DNA of 64,000 nt from Bacteroidota bacterium (lineage in GTDB: Bacteria > Bacteroidota > Bacteroidia > Bacteroidales > JAAUTT01). This document shows, in pieces, positions 18,494-27,614 of this stretch. How positions within the stretch are numbered: position 1 is the stretch's first letter; each line of letters starts with the position of its first letter. The stretch lies in assembly GCA_023429135.1 (NCBI GenBank), contig JAEYWD010000028.1, positions 124,001 through 188,000 of the forward strand. The letters are read 5' to 3'. The position numbers were made by a program, and so were the translations under genes. Under the pieces are notes generated by a model, which made no database searches, had not been told where the DNA came from, and saw nothing but the letters and a program-made list of their open reading frames with translations.

Positions 18494-18515
18494 CCCCTCT
18501 CCTTGTGGAGAGGGG
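18494..18515. repeat. GC-rich hairpin repeat, possible bidirectional terminator
   Basis: Arms CCCCTCTCC (18494-18502) and GGAGAGGGG (18507-18515) enclose a TTGT loop. The hairpin lies between two convergent genes and is followed by a G-rich tail (ttgggggtgagg) like that near 5100, which links it to the palindrome at 9345. Confidence 0.65.
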
Positions 18516-18535
18516 TTGGGGGTGAGGCCTTATTT

Positions 18536-18817
18536 TCACGAAGCCCTGTCGTGGCCCAATTGCTTAACAAGCTTGTTGTAAATGCCGAAAAGTAAAAACG
18601 AATGCGCCCACATTCCTACAAACTGAGAAGTTTCGTCTCTTTTAAAAATTTTAAAACCCAGCGATACTGCCATTACGCCCAGTGATGCCCATAAGAACAG
18701 ATCGGACGGAACTTTTGCGGTTTGTTCTTCAATAGCTTCGGCAACTGGTCCTTCTTTCTTTTCAGGATTAATCTGATCCACTTTCGATTTGATATTTTGC
18801 ATTGTTTCCATACGCAT
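18536..18817 (-). CDS. Small two-helix membrane protein, unknown function
   Basis: The 93-residue protein has a charged, Glu/Lys-rich N-terminal part (about 1-38) followed by two hydrophobic segments (LFLWASLGVMAVSLGFKIF, and FVGMWAHSFLLFGIYNKLV) separated by KRDETSQ. Start choice is open: Met1, Met3 and Met6 are all in frame near 18817-18802. I do not recognise a characterised family. The organisation suggests an inner-membrane hairpin protein. Confidence 0.6.
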   Translation of the reverse strand: MRMETMQNIKSKVDQINPEKKEGPVAEAIEEQTAKVPSDLFLWASLGVMAVSLGFKIFKRDETSQFVGMWAHSFLLFGIYNKLVKQLGHDRAS

Positions 18818-19093
18818 AAGTTTAAAAAGTTTAGTTCGTAAAAGTCAACTATTGTACCACTTCGTTTTTTCAACAATAATATTGGTTTATAGATAAAAGC
18901 GGGGAAATAGCTCTACAAATATCTCGTCCGGGTGTAGAAAAAGTACATCTTTAAAAAACAGGACAAGCTATAAAGCCATGAAATACATGGAGAAGACATG
19001 TTTCAAAAATCAGGTACACCTTTTGTCTTAAAAGTTAGAAAGCAGAAAGTATTAAAAATCTCCAATAGTTAGGCTCAATTAAATAAACGTTAC

Positions 19094-20455
19094 ATGAAGA
19101 AAATTGAAAATCCCAATGGAAAGTTAGGTATTTTGCTGCCAGGAATGGGAGCAGTCGCCACAACGTTAATAACAGGAGTACTTGCGGCCCGCGACGGACT
19201 TGGTATTCCCGTAGGTTCATTAACCCAGATGGGCAGGATACGCCTCGGTAAACGTACTGATAACCGTAATCCGCTGATTAAGGATTTTGTTCCGTTAAAT
19301 AATTTGAATGATATCGTATTTGGCGGGTGGGATCTGTTCGAAGATAACGCTTACGAGGCCGCCGTTAAAGCCAAAGTGCTCGACAAGTTCCTGGTAGAGC
19401 ATTATAAAGAAGAGCTCTGCGCCATTAAACCCATGAAGGCTGTATTCGATCCTGCTTACATTCCAAACCTGAAAGCAGTAAATATTAAATCGGCTCCCAC
19501 AAAAATGGATCTTGCCAATGAACTGATTGCCGATATCGAAAGATTTAAAATAGAAAACAATTGTTCGCGTCTGGTAATGGTTTGGTGTGCATCAACCGAA
19601 GTTTATTCGAAAGAGTCGGCAGTGCTTCAGACATTGCAGGGTCTTGAAGAAGGACTTCGCAATAACGATGCTTCCATACCACCGAGCATGATTTACGCTT
19701 ATGCTTCCATCAAGGCGGGTGTGCCTTATGCCAATGGTTCGCCTAACCTTTCGTGCGATGTGCCGGCTATTGTGGAACTTGCAAACGAAATGCATATACC
19801 TATTGGTGGAAAAGACTATAAATCGGGACAAACATTTATGAAGACCATGCTGGCTCCGGGGTTACGTGCCCGCATGCTTGGCCTCGACGGATGGTTTTCG
19901 ACCAACATCCTGGGAAACAGAGATGGGGAAGTGTTGAACAACCCAGATAATTTCAAATCGAAAGAGGTCTCCAAATCGGGGGTTATCGACGATATTCTTG
20001 AACCGGAGCTTCATCCCGACCTCTATGGAAATATTTACCATAAAGTTCGCATCGAATATTATCCGCCTCGCGGCGACTTTAAGGAAAGCTGGGATAACCT
20101 CGATATTTTTGGGTGGCTGGGATATAAAATGCAGATCAAAATTAACTTCTCGTGCCGCGACTCTATCCTTGCGGCCCCGTTAGCCCTGGATATCGCATTG
20201 TTCCTCGACCTTGCAAAACGCTCCGGATTAAAAGGCATACAGGAATGGCTCTCTTTTTATTTTAAAACTCCTCAAACCGCGCAGGGATTACCGGCACAAA
20301 ATGATGTATTCAAGCAACTCGAAAAACTTGAAAACACATTACGGTATCTCAAAGGCGAGGATCTGATAACACACCTCGGTTTGGATTATTACCAGGAACT
20401 TGATGAAGAAACTCCTGCATATATGAACGGAAGCTCGTTCGGGCAGCAAATGTGA
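19094..20455 (+). CDS. ino1: myo-Inositol-3-phosphate synthase
   Basis: The 453-residue enzyme converts glucose 6-phosphate to 1D-myo-inositol 3-phosphate using a bound NAD that is recycled in the reaction. The NAD-binding loop is seen near the N-terminus (GILLPGMGAVATTLITGV). Other family signatures are VWCASTEVY, AGVPYANGSPNLSCDVPAI, PIGGKDYKSGQTFMKTMLAPG and GWFSTNILGNRDGEVL, which form the active-site core. Length fits the prokaryotic branch. It is a single-gene unit on the plus strand. In Bacteroidota the product usually feeds inositol phospholipids; no phosphatase or phosphatidylinositol synthase is beside it here. Confidence 0.94.
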   Translation: MKKIENPNGKLGILLPGMGAVATTLITGVLAARDGLGIPVGSLTQMGRIRLGKRTDNRNPLIKDFVPLNNLNDIVFGGWDLFEDNAYEAAVKAKVLDKFLVEHYKEELCAIKPMKAVFDPAYIPNLKAVNIKSAPTKMDLANELIADIERFKIENNCSRLVMVWCASTEVYSKESAVLQTLQGLEEGLRNNDASIPPSMIYAYASIKAGVPYANGSPNLSCDVPAIVELANEMHIPIGGKDYKSGQTFMKTMLAPGLRARMLGLDGWFSTNILGNRDGEVLNNPDNFKSKEVSKSGVIDDILEPELHPDLYGNIYHKVRIEYYPPRGDFKESWDNLDIFGWLGYKMQIKINFSCRDSILAAPLALDIALFLDLAKRSGLKGIQEWLSFYFKTPQTAQGLPAQNDVFKQLEKLENTLRYLKGEDLITHLGLDYYQELDEETPAYMNGSSFGQQM

Positions 20456-20486
20456 GACTTCTTCTAGTTTAAAAGCCTCCTATATT

Positions 20487-20525
20487 ATCCTTGGTTTCTG
20501 ATAAAATCAGGAGCCAGGGATTTAT
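20487..20525 (+). terminator. Weak hairpin after ino1
   Basis: An imperfect stem (ATCCTTGGTTTCTGA against TCAGGAGCCAGGGAT, with mismatches) is followed by TTTATTATTT. It is a plausible but not strong terminator. Confidence 0.35.
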
Positions 20526-20686
20526 TATTTGCAAATAGTAAAGTGAGATTTTACAAATAGTATTTTGCACCAGAAATGCTTATGACATCATCCTCAGCCT
20601 TCTCCTATCACTTCACTGGACGAATTAAAAATGTTATTCTGACAATCGTCTTAAAATAGATTATGTCTTTGTAAAATGTTTACGAT

Positions 20687-20889
20687 ATGGAACAAATTCA
20701 ATTGTTTACAAAGCTGAATTATTTACCGGCTGATTTGAAATCAGAAGTAAATGATTTTATTAATTTTCTGTTAAGTAAAGGAAAAAGAGAGATTAAAAAA
20801 GAACTCCAAAATTTGGATCTGCAAAAGGACAAATCTATATGTCTCCTGATTTTGATGAACCTTTAGAGGATTTTAAAGATTATATGTAA
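20687..20889 (+). pseudogene. Frameshifted DUF2281-type antitoxin remnant
   Basis: An ATG at 20687 opens a frame reading MEQIQLFTKLNYLPADLKSEV and on through DFINFLL, which resembles the start of short DUF2281/VapB-like antitoxins. The typical C-terminal part (GSAKGQIYMSPDFDEPLEDF and KDYM) lies in a different frame from about 20814 to the TAA at 20887-20889. A small insertion or deletion near 20808-20816 has therefore broken the gene. It is directly followed by a broken PIN toxin, the usual partner order. Confidence 0.75.
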
Positions 20890-20895
20890 GGGATT

Positions 20896-21210
20896 TATTG
20901 CTTGATACGCATTCATTAATCTGGTTCCTTAACGGAGATGAAAAGTTATCACCAAAGCATAGTTAGCAATAGAAGATCCTGTAAATTAAAAAATAATCAG
21001 TATTGCCTCTGTTTGGGAAATTGCAATCAAGATGGTTTACCCCATACGTCTCTTTAAAACATTTGGCGAAGTACTAGGTATCGGCAATTCCAACCATATT
21101 TGCTACCTGCTTCACCATAAATTCTCCCGAGAGGAACAACTGCGAGGCTTACTTCATTCTTGATTATATGACGGTTTCAATAAATATCTTAATTTTGAAC
21201 TTTTCACAGA
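20896..21210 (+). pseudogene. Decayed VapC-like PIN-domain toxin
   Basis: The frame reads LLLDTHSLIWFLNGDEKLSP, the classic PIN-domain N-terminus with its first acidic residue. It hits a stop (KHS*) near 20960, then resumes as AIEDPVN*KIISIASVWEIAIKM, which matches the next conserved PIN block. Further possible debris of the C-terminal half runs to about 21210. At least two stops and loss of the central acidic residues mean that no active RNase can be made. The last third is hard to align, so the right boundary is approximate. Confidence 0.7.
21190..21197 (+). promoter_or_regulatory. -7 element of the esterase gene
   Basis: TAATTTTG fits TAnnTTTG and lies 27 bases before the ATG at 21224. 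No clear -33 box was seen. Confidence 0.4.
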
Positions 21211-21223
21211 ACCTATTACTGCA

Positions 21224-22297
21224 ATGAGAAATCTGTTCTTTTTAATCGGCATATTTGCCACAACTCTTTGTTTTGCAGGTAGAAAAGATACTATTCCTGC
21301 CAACAATCCCTATATTGAATATACCGGACGAATCGATTTTAGTAATCCTTTAGCTCCTGAATTCAGTTATTCCGGAGTCTCAATTAGAGCTTGTTTTGTT
21401 GGAACAAGTATTTCCATGATTATGAATGATGATATCGGACAGAATTTCTATAACATTATTCTGGATGGAAAAGTTATAGATACATTAAATATTTCTGTTG
21501 GCAAAAAAACATATAAACTTGCTGAAGAACTTGAAGATAAGCTTCACGAAATAGAAATATTCAAACGCACGGAACAGATGTTCGGGAAAACCCGGTTTTT
21601 TGGTTTTGTTGTGGATAGAAGAACAAATTTGACTCCAATTGTGAACAAACGAAACAGACTGATTGAGTATATTGGGAATTCGATTACCTGCGGGTATGGC
21701 AACGAAGGTGCCAATGGCGAAAAGTTTGGACCCACCACCGAAAATCATTACATGACCTATGCTGCCATTACATCGCGCAACCTGAACGCGAGACATCTGG
21801 CGGTGTGTAAATCGGGAATTGGGATATATCGTAACTATAACGGTCCGATTACCGGTAATGACGACTGTATGACCAACTTTTACACCCGCATTTTTCTGTA
21901 TGACGAAAATCCAAAATACTCCTTTGCGGAAAGCCCAGATCTTGTATGCATTAACCTGGGTACAAACGACTTTAGTACTATCGGTGGCGACTCTGCACGA
22001 TATGTCGATAATTATCTTCGTTTGATAGATACAATCCAGTTCAGATATAATAGACCTGAAATTATTTGTTTACTCGGTCCCATGATATCCGAACCTACAT
22101 TGTCGAAAGTGAGACGGTATTTGAATTTTGTGGTGAATACTGCCAATAAAAAAGAGAAAGGAAAAGTATTCTTTTTTGAGATGTCGCAACAAACAGGCGT
22201 ATTGGGAATTGGGGTCGATTACCATCCTTCGGTTGAACAGCATAAAAAGAATGCAACCGAACTTACTGAGTATATCAGGAAGTTAAAGAATTGGTAG
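21224..22297 (+). CDS. SGNH-fold carbohydrate esterase, CE2-like
   Basis: The 357-residue protein has a Sec signal (MRNLFFLIGIFATTLCFAG). An N-terminal jelly-roll domain (about 25-135; YIEYTGRIDFSN) precedes a C-terminal SGNH hydrolase domain. The catalytic Ser153 is in YIGNSITCGYG, the oxyanion Gly/Asn region is CINLGTNDFST, and the Asp332/His334 pair is in VDYHPS. This two-domain order is that of CE2 acetylesterases, which remove O-acetyl groups from plant polysaccharides. It stands just before the sigma/anti-sigma/SusCD genes, so deacetylation of the same glycan is the likely job. Confidence 0.88.
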   Translation: MRNLFFLIGIFATTLCFAGRKDTIPANNPYIEYTGRIDFSNPLAPEFSYSGVSIRACFVGTSISMIMNDDIGQNFYNIILDGKVIDTLNISVGKKTYKLAEELEDKLHEIEIFKRTEQMFGKTRFFGFVVDRRTNLTPIVNKRNRLIEYIGNSITCGYGNEGANGEKFGPTTENHYMTYAAITSRNLNARHLAVCKSGIGIYRNYNGPITGNDDCMTNFYTRIFLYDENPKYSFAESPDLVCINLGTNDFSTIGGDSARYVDNYLRLIDTIQFRYNRPEIICLLGPMISEPTLSKVRRYLNFVVNTANKKEKGKVFFFEMSQQTGVLGIGVDYHPSVEQHKKNATELTEYIRKLKNW

Positions 22298-22399
22298 AGT
22301 TTATCTCTGGAAGCCTTTGTTGAAAATATATTGCATTGATACAGAGTTCGTTTTTATGCTCTTCTTTTTTCCTCAGATTTTTGATTTGAAATTTATATT

Positions 22400-22421
22400 T
22401 ATGTTTGTTTCATGAAACAAA
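22400..22421 (+). promoter_or_regulatory. -7 element overlapping an 18-base palindrome before the sigma gene
   Basis: TATGTTTG (22400-22407) fits TAnnTTTG, with a TTTG 16 bases upstream (22380-22383). It overlaps TTTGTTTCATGAAACAAA (22404-22421), a perfect 18-base palindrome that ends three bases before the ATG at 22425. The site could be an operator or an RNA hairpin hiding the ribosome site. Confidence 0.5.
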
Positions 22422-22424
22422 GTG

Positions 22425-22982
22425 ATGAAAAACTCAGATCTGGCAAGGAATCTTATTTACAAAACAAGTCAGGACGATTCTGCTGCATTTGCACAGTTGT
22501 TCGATCTTTACTTGTCAAAGGTTCTTCAGATTGCAGGTTACTTTATCAAATCCGAGGAAATATGCCATGAGGTCACCTCCGATGTTTTTCTGAGTATCTG
22601 GAATAATCGCAGAAAACTTTCCGAGGTAGGTAACTTTGATGCTTATATCTATACGATGACAAAAAACAGGGCTTTCGACTACCTTGATAAACAGTCGAGA
22701 AACCCTGATTTTTTACCTGTTTCGCTCGAAATTCTCTCACCCTCCCATACTCCTGAAGATGAGATTCTACACCAGGAGGCAGAAAAAGTTCTCACCTCGG
22801 CCATTCAGGAATTACCGCCACGGTGCCGCGAAGTTTTTGTACTGGCGCGAGAGGAAGGCTTCAAATATCACGAAATAGCTAAAATTCTCTCCATTTCGGA
22901 GAAAACTGTAAATACACAAATGGTAACTGCTATTAAAAAAGTGACCGAGGCCTTGCGGAAGTATTTGCTCTTCGTTCTCTAA
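22425..22982 (+). CDS. ECF-type RNA polymerase sigma factor
   Basis: The 185-residue protein has sigma region 2 (about 10-90; DSAAFAQLFDLYLSKVLQIA, VFLSIWNNRRKL, FDAYIYTMTKNRAFDYL) and region 4 (about 120-178; AIQELPPRCREVFVLAREEG, YHEIAKILSISEKTVNTQM), with no other sigma regions. It belongs to the Bacteroidota ECF group that pairs with FecR anti-sigma factors and SusC receptors carrying an N-terminal signalling domain, exactly the genes that follow. I start at the ATG at 22425 rather than the GTG one codon earlier. It should switch on the SusC-D operon when the receptor is loaded. Confidence 0.95.
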   Translation: MKNSDLARNLIYKTSQDDSAAFAQLFDLYLSKVLQIAGYFIKSEEICHEVTSDVFLSIWNNRRKLSEVGNFDAYIYTMTKNRAFDYLDKQSRNPDFLPVSLEILSPSHTPEDEILHQEAEKVLTSAIQELPPRCREVFVLAREEGFKYHEIAKILSISEKTVNTQMVTAIKKVTEALRKYLLFVL

Positions 22983-23099
22983 CCTTTAGAGAATTTCCGG
23001 ACACTAATGAAAAAGAATATTCATTTTTTTTGAAAATTTTCCATTTTCTTATCAATGTAAAAATGAATTATTCCGTCAATAGAAATATAAAACCGGAGA

Positions 23100-24086
23100 A
23101 TGGAAATCGAAAAAGATATATGGGATATTATAGCTGCTGTTCTGAACGAAACTGCTACCACAGAAGAACAGAAGCAGGTTGCCTTATGGCTGAATGAAGG
23201 TGAAGAAAACAAGAAGATATTTAATTCGCTGCAAAATGCGAGAATTAAAAAAGTAAATAATTCAGCAGACGTAAGGAATAAAATTTTTAGTCGCGTTCAA
23301 AAGGATATTCTTGAGAACAGTTATATAAGAAGAATCAGAGTATGGAAATATGCAGTTGCCGCATCAGTCGCAATTATAATCTCGTTGAGCTTTTTACTTA
23401 TATTCCCGACAAAGCATGAGTCTGAAATTGCTGATATCGAGATATCGTGCCCTAAAGGAAATACCTCAAAAGTTACCCTTCCCGACGGGTCAATAGTACA
23501 TCTGAATTCAGGGTCAAAACTTACCTATCCTGCCCGTTTTGCTTCCGAATCGCGTAACATATCATTAATTGGCGAGGCCTTTTTCGAAGTTAAAAAAGAT
23601 CCTGCTCATCCTTTTGTTGTAACAACCGGTCAGGTAAAAGTTAAAGTATTTGGCACCAGCTTTAACGTACGTAATTATCCTGAAGACAGAACAATAGAAA
23701 CTACCTTGCGGGAAGGATTAGTAGCTGTTTACCAGCTTAGTGATACCAGTTTCTCAAACGGTTTGAGTATAAATCCCAATCAACAGATTGTTTATATCAA
23801 AGACATTGGCAATTTTATAAAACGCGACGTAGATGCAGAACTTTCATCTCTGTGGTTAGAGGGAAAATTTTATTTTGAAAAAGAAGAACTGGGTTCGATA
23901 GTTAAGAAGCTGGAACGTAATTACAATGTTTCCATTAATATCAATTCCGAGAAATTGAATAAGCTTGTTTTTACCGGTTTAATTGATAAGCGACTGAATG
24001 TGTTCCAGACGCTGGACATCATGAGACGCTACAATGCATTCAATTACAGAGTAAACCGTGATTCAATAATCATTACAGATAAATAA
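23100..24086 (+). CDS. FecR-family anti-sigma factor
   Basis: The 328-residue membrane protein has a cytoplasmic N-terminal sigma-binding part (about 1-80) and one transmembrane helix at about 81-103 (VWKYAVAASVAIIISLSFLL). The periplasmic FecR domain follows (KVTLPDGSIVHLNSGSKLTYP; GEAFFEVKKDPAHPFVV; VFGTSFNVRNY), then a C-terminal secretin/TonB short-domain-like part (about 245-328) that meets the receptor's STN domain. It relays ligand binding at the SusC protein to the sigma factor encoded 117 bases upstream. Confidence 0.94.
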   Translation: MEIEKDIWDIIAAVLNETATTEEQKQVALWLNEGEENKKIFNSLQNARIKKVNNSADVRNKIFSRVQKDILENSYIRRIRVWKYAVAASVAIIISLSFLLIFPTKHESEIADIEISCPKGNTSKVTLPDGSIVHLNSGSKLTYPARFASESRNISLIGEAFFEVKKDPAHPFVVTTGQVKVKVFGTSFNVRNYPEDRTIETTLREGLVAVYQLSDTSFSNGLSINPNQQIVYIKDIGNFIKRDVDAELSSLWLEGKFYFEKEELGSIVKKLERNYNVSININSEKLNKLVFTGLIDKRLNVFQTLDIMRRYNAFNYRVNRDSIIITDK

Positions 24087-24222
24087 CTCAACTATTAACA
24101 TCTAAAGCAACTACTATGAACACATCCTAAAACAAAAAAATCGGAAAATGCTGCTACATCTTCCGACTTGTACATTTTGGCTTAAACAAGCAATTATTTA
24201 TTCACCAAAACTTTTCAAAAAT

Positions 24223-27200
24223 ATGAAAAAAAATTCATGTAAAGGGCGTTTCATGCTCTTTTATCACTACAACAAACTATTGAAAATTATGAAACTATCT
24301 CTGCTACTTATCATAGTCTTTACTATGGCAGTTTCGGCGACTAGCACCTATTCACAGGAAACTAAGCTAAACTTAAGTTTGGAAAATGCTACGCTCAAAG
24401 ATTTATTGAAAGAAATTGGAAAGAGAAGTGATTTCTCTTTCTGGTATAACAATAACGAACTGAATGATGAATTAAGAGTTTCGATGGCAGTGAAAGGGCA
24501 AACGATTGATAAGATTCTCGATTTTGCACTGAAAGGACAGAAACTTAATTATGAAATCAAGGACCGGGTTATTTTCATTTACAAAGAACGCAATGGTAAG
24601 GGTAATGAAGGCTCGGTACAGCAACATAAAGTAACAGGTACTGTTATCGATGCCACTACCAATGAACCTATTCCAGGTGTTAATATTATTGTTGAAGGTA
24701 CTACCCTGGGAGTTGTTACCGATTCGGATGGTAAATACAGTCTCGATCTTCCCTCATCTGACGGATATCTTATATTTTCGTATGTGGGGTATAATTCCGA
24801 GAAAGTTGCCATCGATAGGAGAACTTTAGTAGATGTAGCTCTGGTGCCTGATATCAAAAAACTGGAAGAAGTTATAGTGATTGGTTATGGCACTCAAAGA
24901 AAAGCCGATGTTACAAGCTCTGTAGCAACCGTAAAAGCCGATAATTTTATTAAAGGTAGCGTAACGGATGCGGGACAATTAATTCAGGGCAAAGTTGCCG
25001 GATTAACCGTAATAATGCCTTCGGGTGATCCTAATGCCAAAACTCAGATCCTGTTACGCGGTAATACCTCGTTAATGGGGCAGAATCAGGAACCATTAGT
25101 GCTGATAGATGGTGTCCCGGGCGATATAAAAACTGTTGCCCCACAGGATATCGAGGCTGTGGATGTTTTAAAGGACGGTTCGGCGGCAGCAATTTACGGC
25201 ACACGTGGCACAAACGGTGTAATAATTATTACTACCAAAAGGGCAGGGGGCAACAAGAGTACCGTTGAGTACAGCACTTTTATCAGCACCCGGGCAATGA
25301 CCAATAAGCTTAATCTTTCCAGTGCATCCGATTTCAGAAGTCAGCTTGCCTCAGGCGACCGCACAATTATTTCGGATGGCAAGGAAGTGAAGCCAATGGA
25401 TGATAATGGTGCCAGTACAGACTGGATCGAAGAAATATCCCAAAAACCAGTTATTCATAATCATAATCTTACATTCCGCAGCGGTAATAATAAAACAAAT
25501 TACCTTGTTAATCTTAATTACAATAATACCCCGGGAGTATTCAAAAAATCGTTTAGCGAAAATTTTTCAGGTCGCATAGATTTTAATCACAATATGTTCG
25601 ACGATAAGGTTAAGATTAACCTGAACCTGTTTAATTCGACATCCGACTGGTGGGGATTTGATTGGGGAACTTATTATCAGGCTTTAAAGCAAAATCCTAC
25701 TTCACCTGTTAAAAATGCTGACGGAACATGGTTTCAGGAGTTAACTAAGTTTGAGTACCAGAGCCCTGTTTCTAATATCTATGAGCATGATGGGAAATAT
25801 AATAACCAGATAGGTCGGTATAAAGGATCAATCACCTACATCCCTTTTACAGGTTTGAAGATTATGGGGATTACCTCTTTTTCGAGAAATATTATGAAAA
25901 AGGGATATGCTGAAACCAAACAACATGCCAGTACTTTGAGAGACAAGCGAAATGGTTATGCTAATCTCGAAGGTGAAGAAATTGTAGAAAGGTTGGCCGA
26001 GTTAACTGCCGAATATTCTAAAACGTTCGGTAATCATAACTTCATGATACTTGGAGGATATAGCTATCAGGAAAGGAGTAATGATAAATATTTTATGGAA
26101 AACTGGGATTTCCCTACCGATCAGTTCGGGTGGGATAACATTGAACTGGGGCGCGCTGTAGTAAACGGAGATGTGGCTACGCCCATGAAAAGCGACAAGT
26201 GGAAAACTAACCTCATTGGTTTCTTTGGAAGGTTAACTTATAATTTTGCTGATAAATACCTCTTAATGGCAAGTATAAGGAGAGAAGAAGCCAGCCAGTT
26301 ATGGGGTACGAAAGATCCATGGGGAACATTTCCTGCGGTATCTGTTGGATGGAGAATAACAAAAGAATCCTTCCTTGCCAATCAAACCTTGTTTAACGAT
26401 ATTAAATTAAGAGCTGGTTATGGTGTTACAGGTTCTCAGCCCTCCGACCTTTTCAGAGGGGTAGGTATTTTAGGTTATGATAAAAATATTTACTCTGATG
26501 GAAAATGGATCAAGGCCCTGGTTCCTGTTCAAAATGCAAACTCCGACCTGAAATGGGAAGAAAAACACGAATATGACCTGGGACTTGATTTCAGCATGAT
26601 GGATGGTCGTATCAGCGGTAGTTTCGACTATTATCTGCGCAAAATTAACGATCTGCTCTGGCTGTTTGATGTTCCCAGTCCGCCGAACTTATATAACCGT
26701 ACCTTAGCCAATGTAGGTAAAATGGAAAACAAAGGTTTTGAGGTTGTGATAAATGCCGTACCTGTGAGAACTACTGATTTTGAATGGAATACAAGTGTGA
26801 GCTACTCAACTAACAAGAACAAACTGGTTAGCTTGTCCAACGATATTTATAAATTAACTACCAATTATATACAGGTTGGAGCCATTTTCCCTCCTATTCA
26901 AACTTTTTCGCATGTGTTGGAAGCAGGAGGTCCGGTAGGTAATTTCTATGGTTATAAGGTTATCGATATTGGCAACGATCCGAACGATAAAGCAAATTAC
27001 GGCCAATGGATTTATGAAGATAAGGACGGTAATCCTGTGAAATATTCAGACTTCAAGCATTCTTTTGAAGACAAAAAGGTTATTGGTAATGGCGTTCCAA
27101 AATTCTATCTTGGATGGAACAATAATTTCCGGTATAAAAATATCGATCTCAGCATAACGCAACGGGGAGCATTCGGATTCCAGATTGCCAACCTGAACCG

Positions 27201-27603
27201 TATGATGTTCGAAAACCCGAGAATGATGCAGTATAACGTTATGAACACCGCATTCGACAAAGTATACGGAAAAACCAGATTACAATCTATTCCTGAATTT
27301 AATAGTTATTACGTAGAGGATGGCGACTTCTGGAAAATTGATAATATTACCATTGGATACAATTTCAATAAGCCGGGAATTAAATTTATCCAATCGGCCA
27401 GGGTGTATGCTTCTGTTCTGAATGCATTTATTATTACAGGATATAAGGGAATTGATCCCGAAGTAAGTATTCGTAACGATAGATCTACTGCTCAATCGGG
27501 AGTTGTCTCCGTTTCCACCTCCGGCCTTAATCCAGGAATGGATTCTCCCTATAATTACCCCACTGCCCGTACTTTTACTGTAGGCCTTAATGTTACATTT
27601 TAA
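24223..27603 (+). CDS. SusC-like TonB-dependent oligosaccharide transporter with STN domain
   Basis: The protein has about 1126 residues from the ATG at 24223; an in-frame ATG at 24148 is less likely, and the one at 24289 also remains possible. After the signal peptide (LLLIIVFTMAVSATSTYSQ) come an STN signalling domain (about 55-105), a carboxypeptidase-like domain (about 136-212; VTGTVIDATTNEPIPGVNI), a TonB box (LEEVIVIGYGTQ) and a plug with the SusC signature DGSAAAIYGTRGTNGVIIITT near 320-340. A 22-strand barrel ends in the terminal aromatic (FTVGLNVTF). The STN domain explains the sigma/FecR pair upstream. It works with the SusD protein 11 bases downstream to import glycan fragments. 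Confidence 0.96.
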   Translation: MKKNSCKGRFMLFYHYNKLLKIMKLSLLLIIVFTMAVSATSTYSQETKLNLSLENATLKDLLKEIGKRSDFSFWYNNNELNDELRVSMAVKGQTIDKILDFALKGQKLNYEIKDRVIFIYKERNGKGNEGSVQQHKVTGTVIDATTNEPIPGVNIIVEGTTLGVVTDSDGKYSLDLPSSDGYLIFSYVGYNSEKVAIDRRTLVDVALVPDIKKLEEVIVIGYGTQRKADVTSSVATVKADNFIKGSVTDAGQLIQGKVAGLTVIMPSGDPNAKTQILLRGNTSLMGQNQEPLVLIDGVPGDIKTVAPQDIEAVDVLKDGSAAAIYGTRGTNGVIIITTKRAGGNKSTVEYSTFISTRAMTNKLNLSSASDFRSQLASGDRTIISDGKEVKPMDDNGASTDWIEEISQKPVIHNHNLTFRSGNNKTNYLVNLNYNNTPGVFKKSFSENFSGRIDFNHNMFDDKVKINLNLFNSTSDWWGFDWGTYYQALKQNPTSPVKNADGTWFQELTKFEYQSPVSNIYEHDGKYNNQIGRYKGSITYIPFTGLKIMGITSFSRNIMKKGYAETKQHASTLRDKRNGYANLEGEEIVERLAELTAEYSKTFGNHNFMILGGYSYQERSNDKYFMENWDFPTDQFGWDNIELGRAVVNGDVATPMKSDKWKTNLIGFFGRLTYNFADKYLLMASIRREEASQLWGTKDPWGTFPAVSVGWRITKESFLANQTLFNDIKLRAGYGVTGSQPSDLFRGVGILGYDKNIYSDGKWIKALVPVQNANSDLKWEEKHEYDLGLDFSMMDGRISGSFDYYLRKINDLLWLFDVPSPPNLYNRTLANVGKMENKGFEVVINAVPVRTTDFEWNTSVSYSTNKNKLVSLSNDIYKLTTNYIQVGAIFPPIQTFSHVLEAGGPVGNFYGYKVIDIGNDPNDKANYGQWIYEDKDGNPVKYSDFKHSFEDKKVIGNGVPKFYLGWNNNFRYKNIDLSITQRGAFGFQIANLNRMMFENPRMMQYNVMNTAFDKVYGKTRLQSIPEFNSYYVEDGDFWKIDNITIGYNFNKPGIKFIQSARVYASVLNAFIITGYKGIDPEVSIRNDRSTAQSGVVSVSTSGLNPGMDSPYNYPTARTFTVGLNVTF

Positions 27604-27614
27604 TCCGATCAGCT

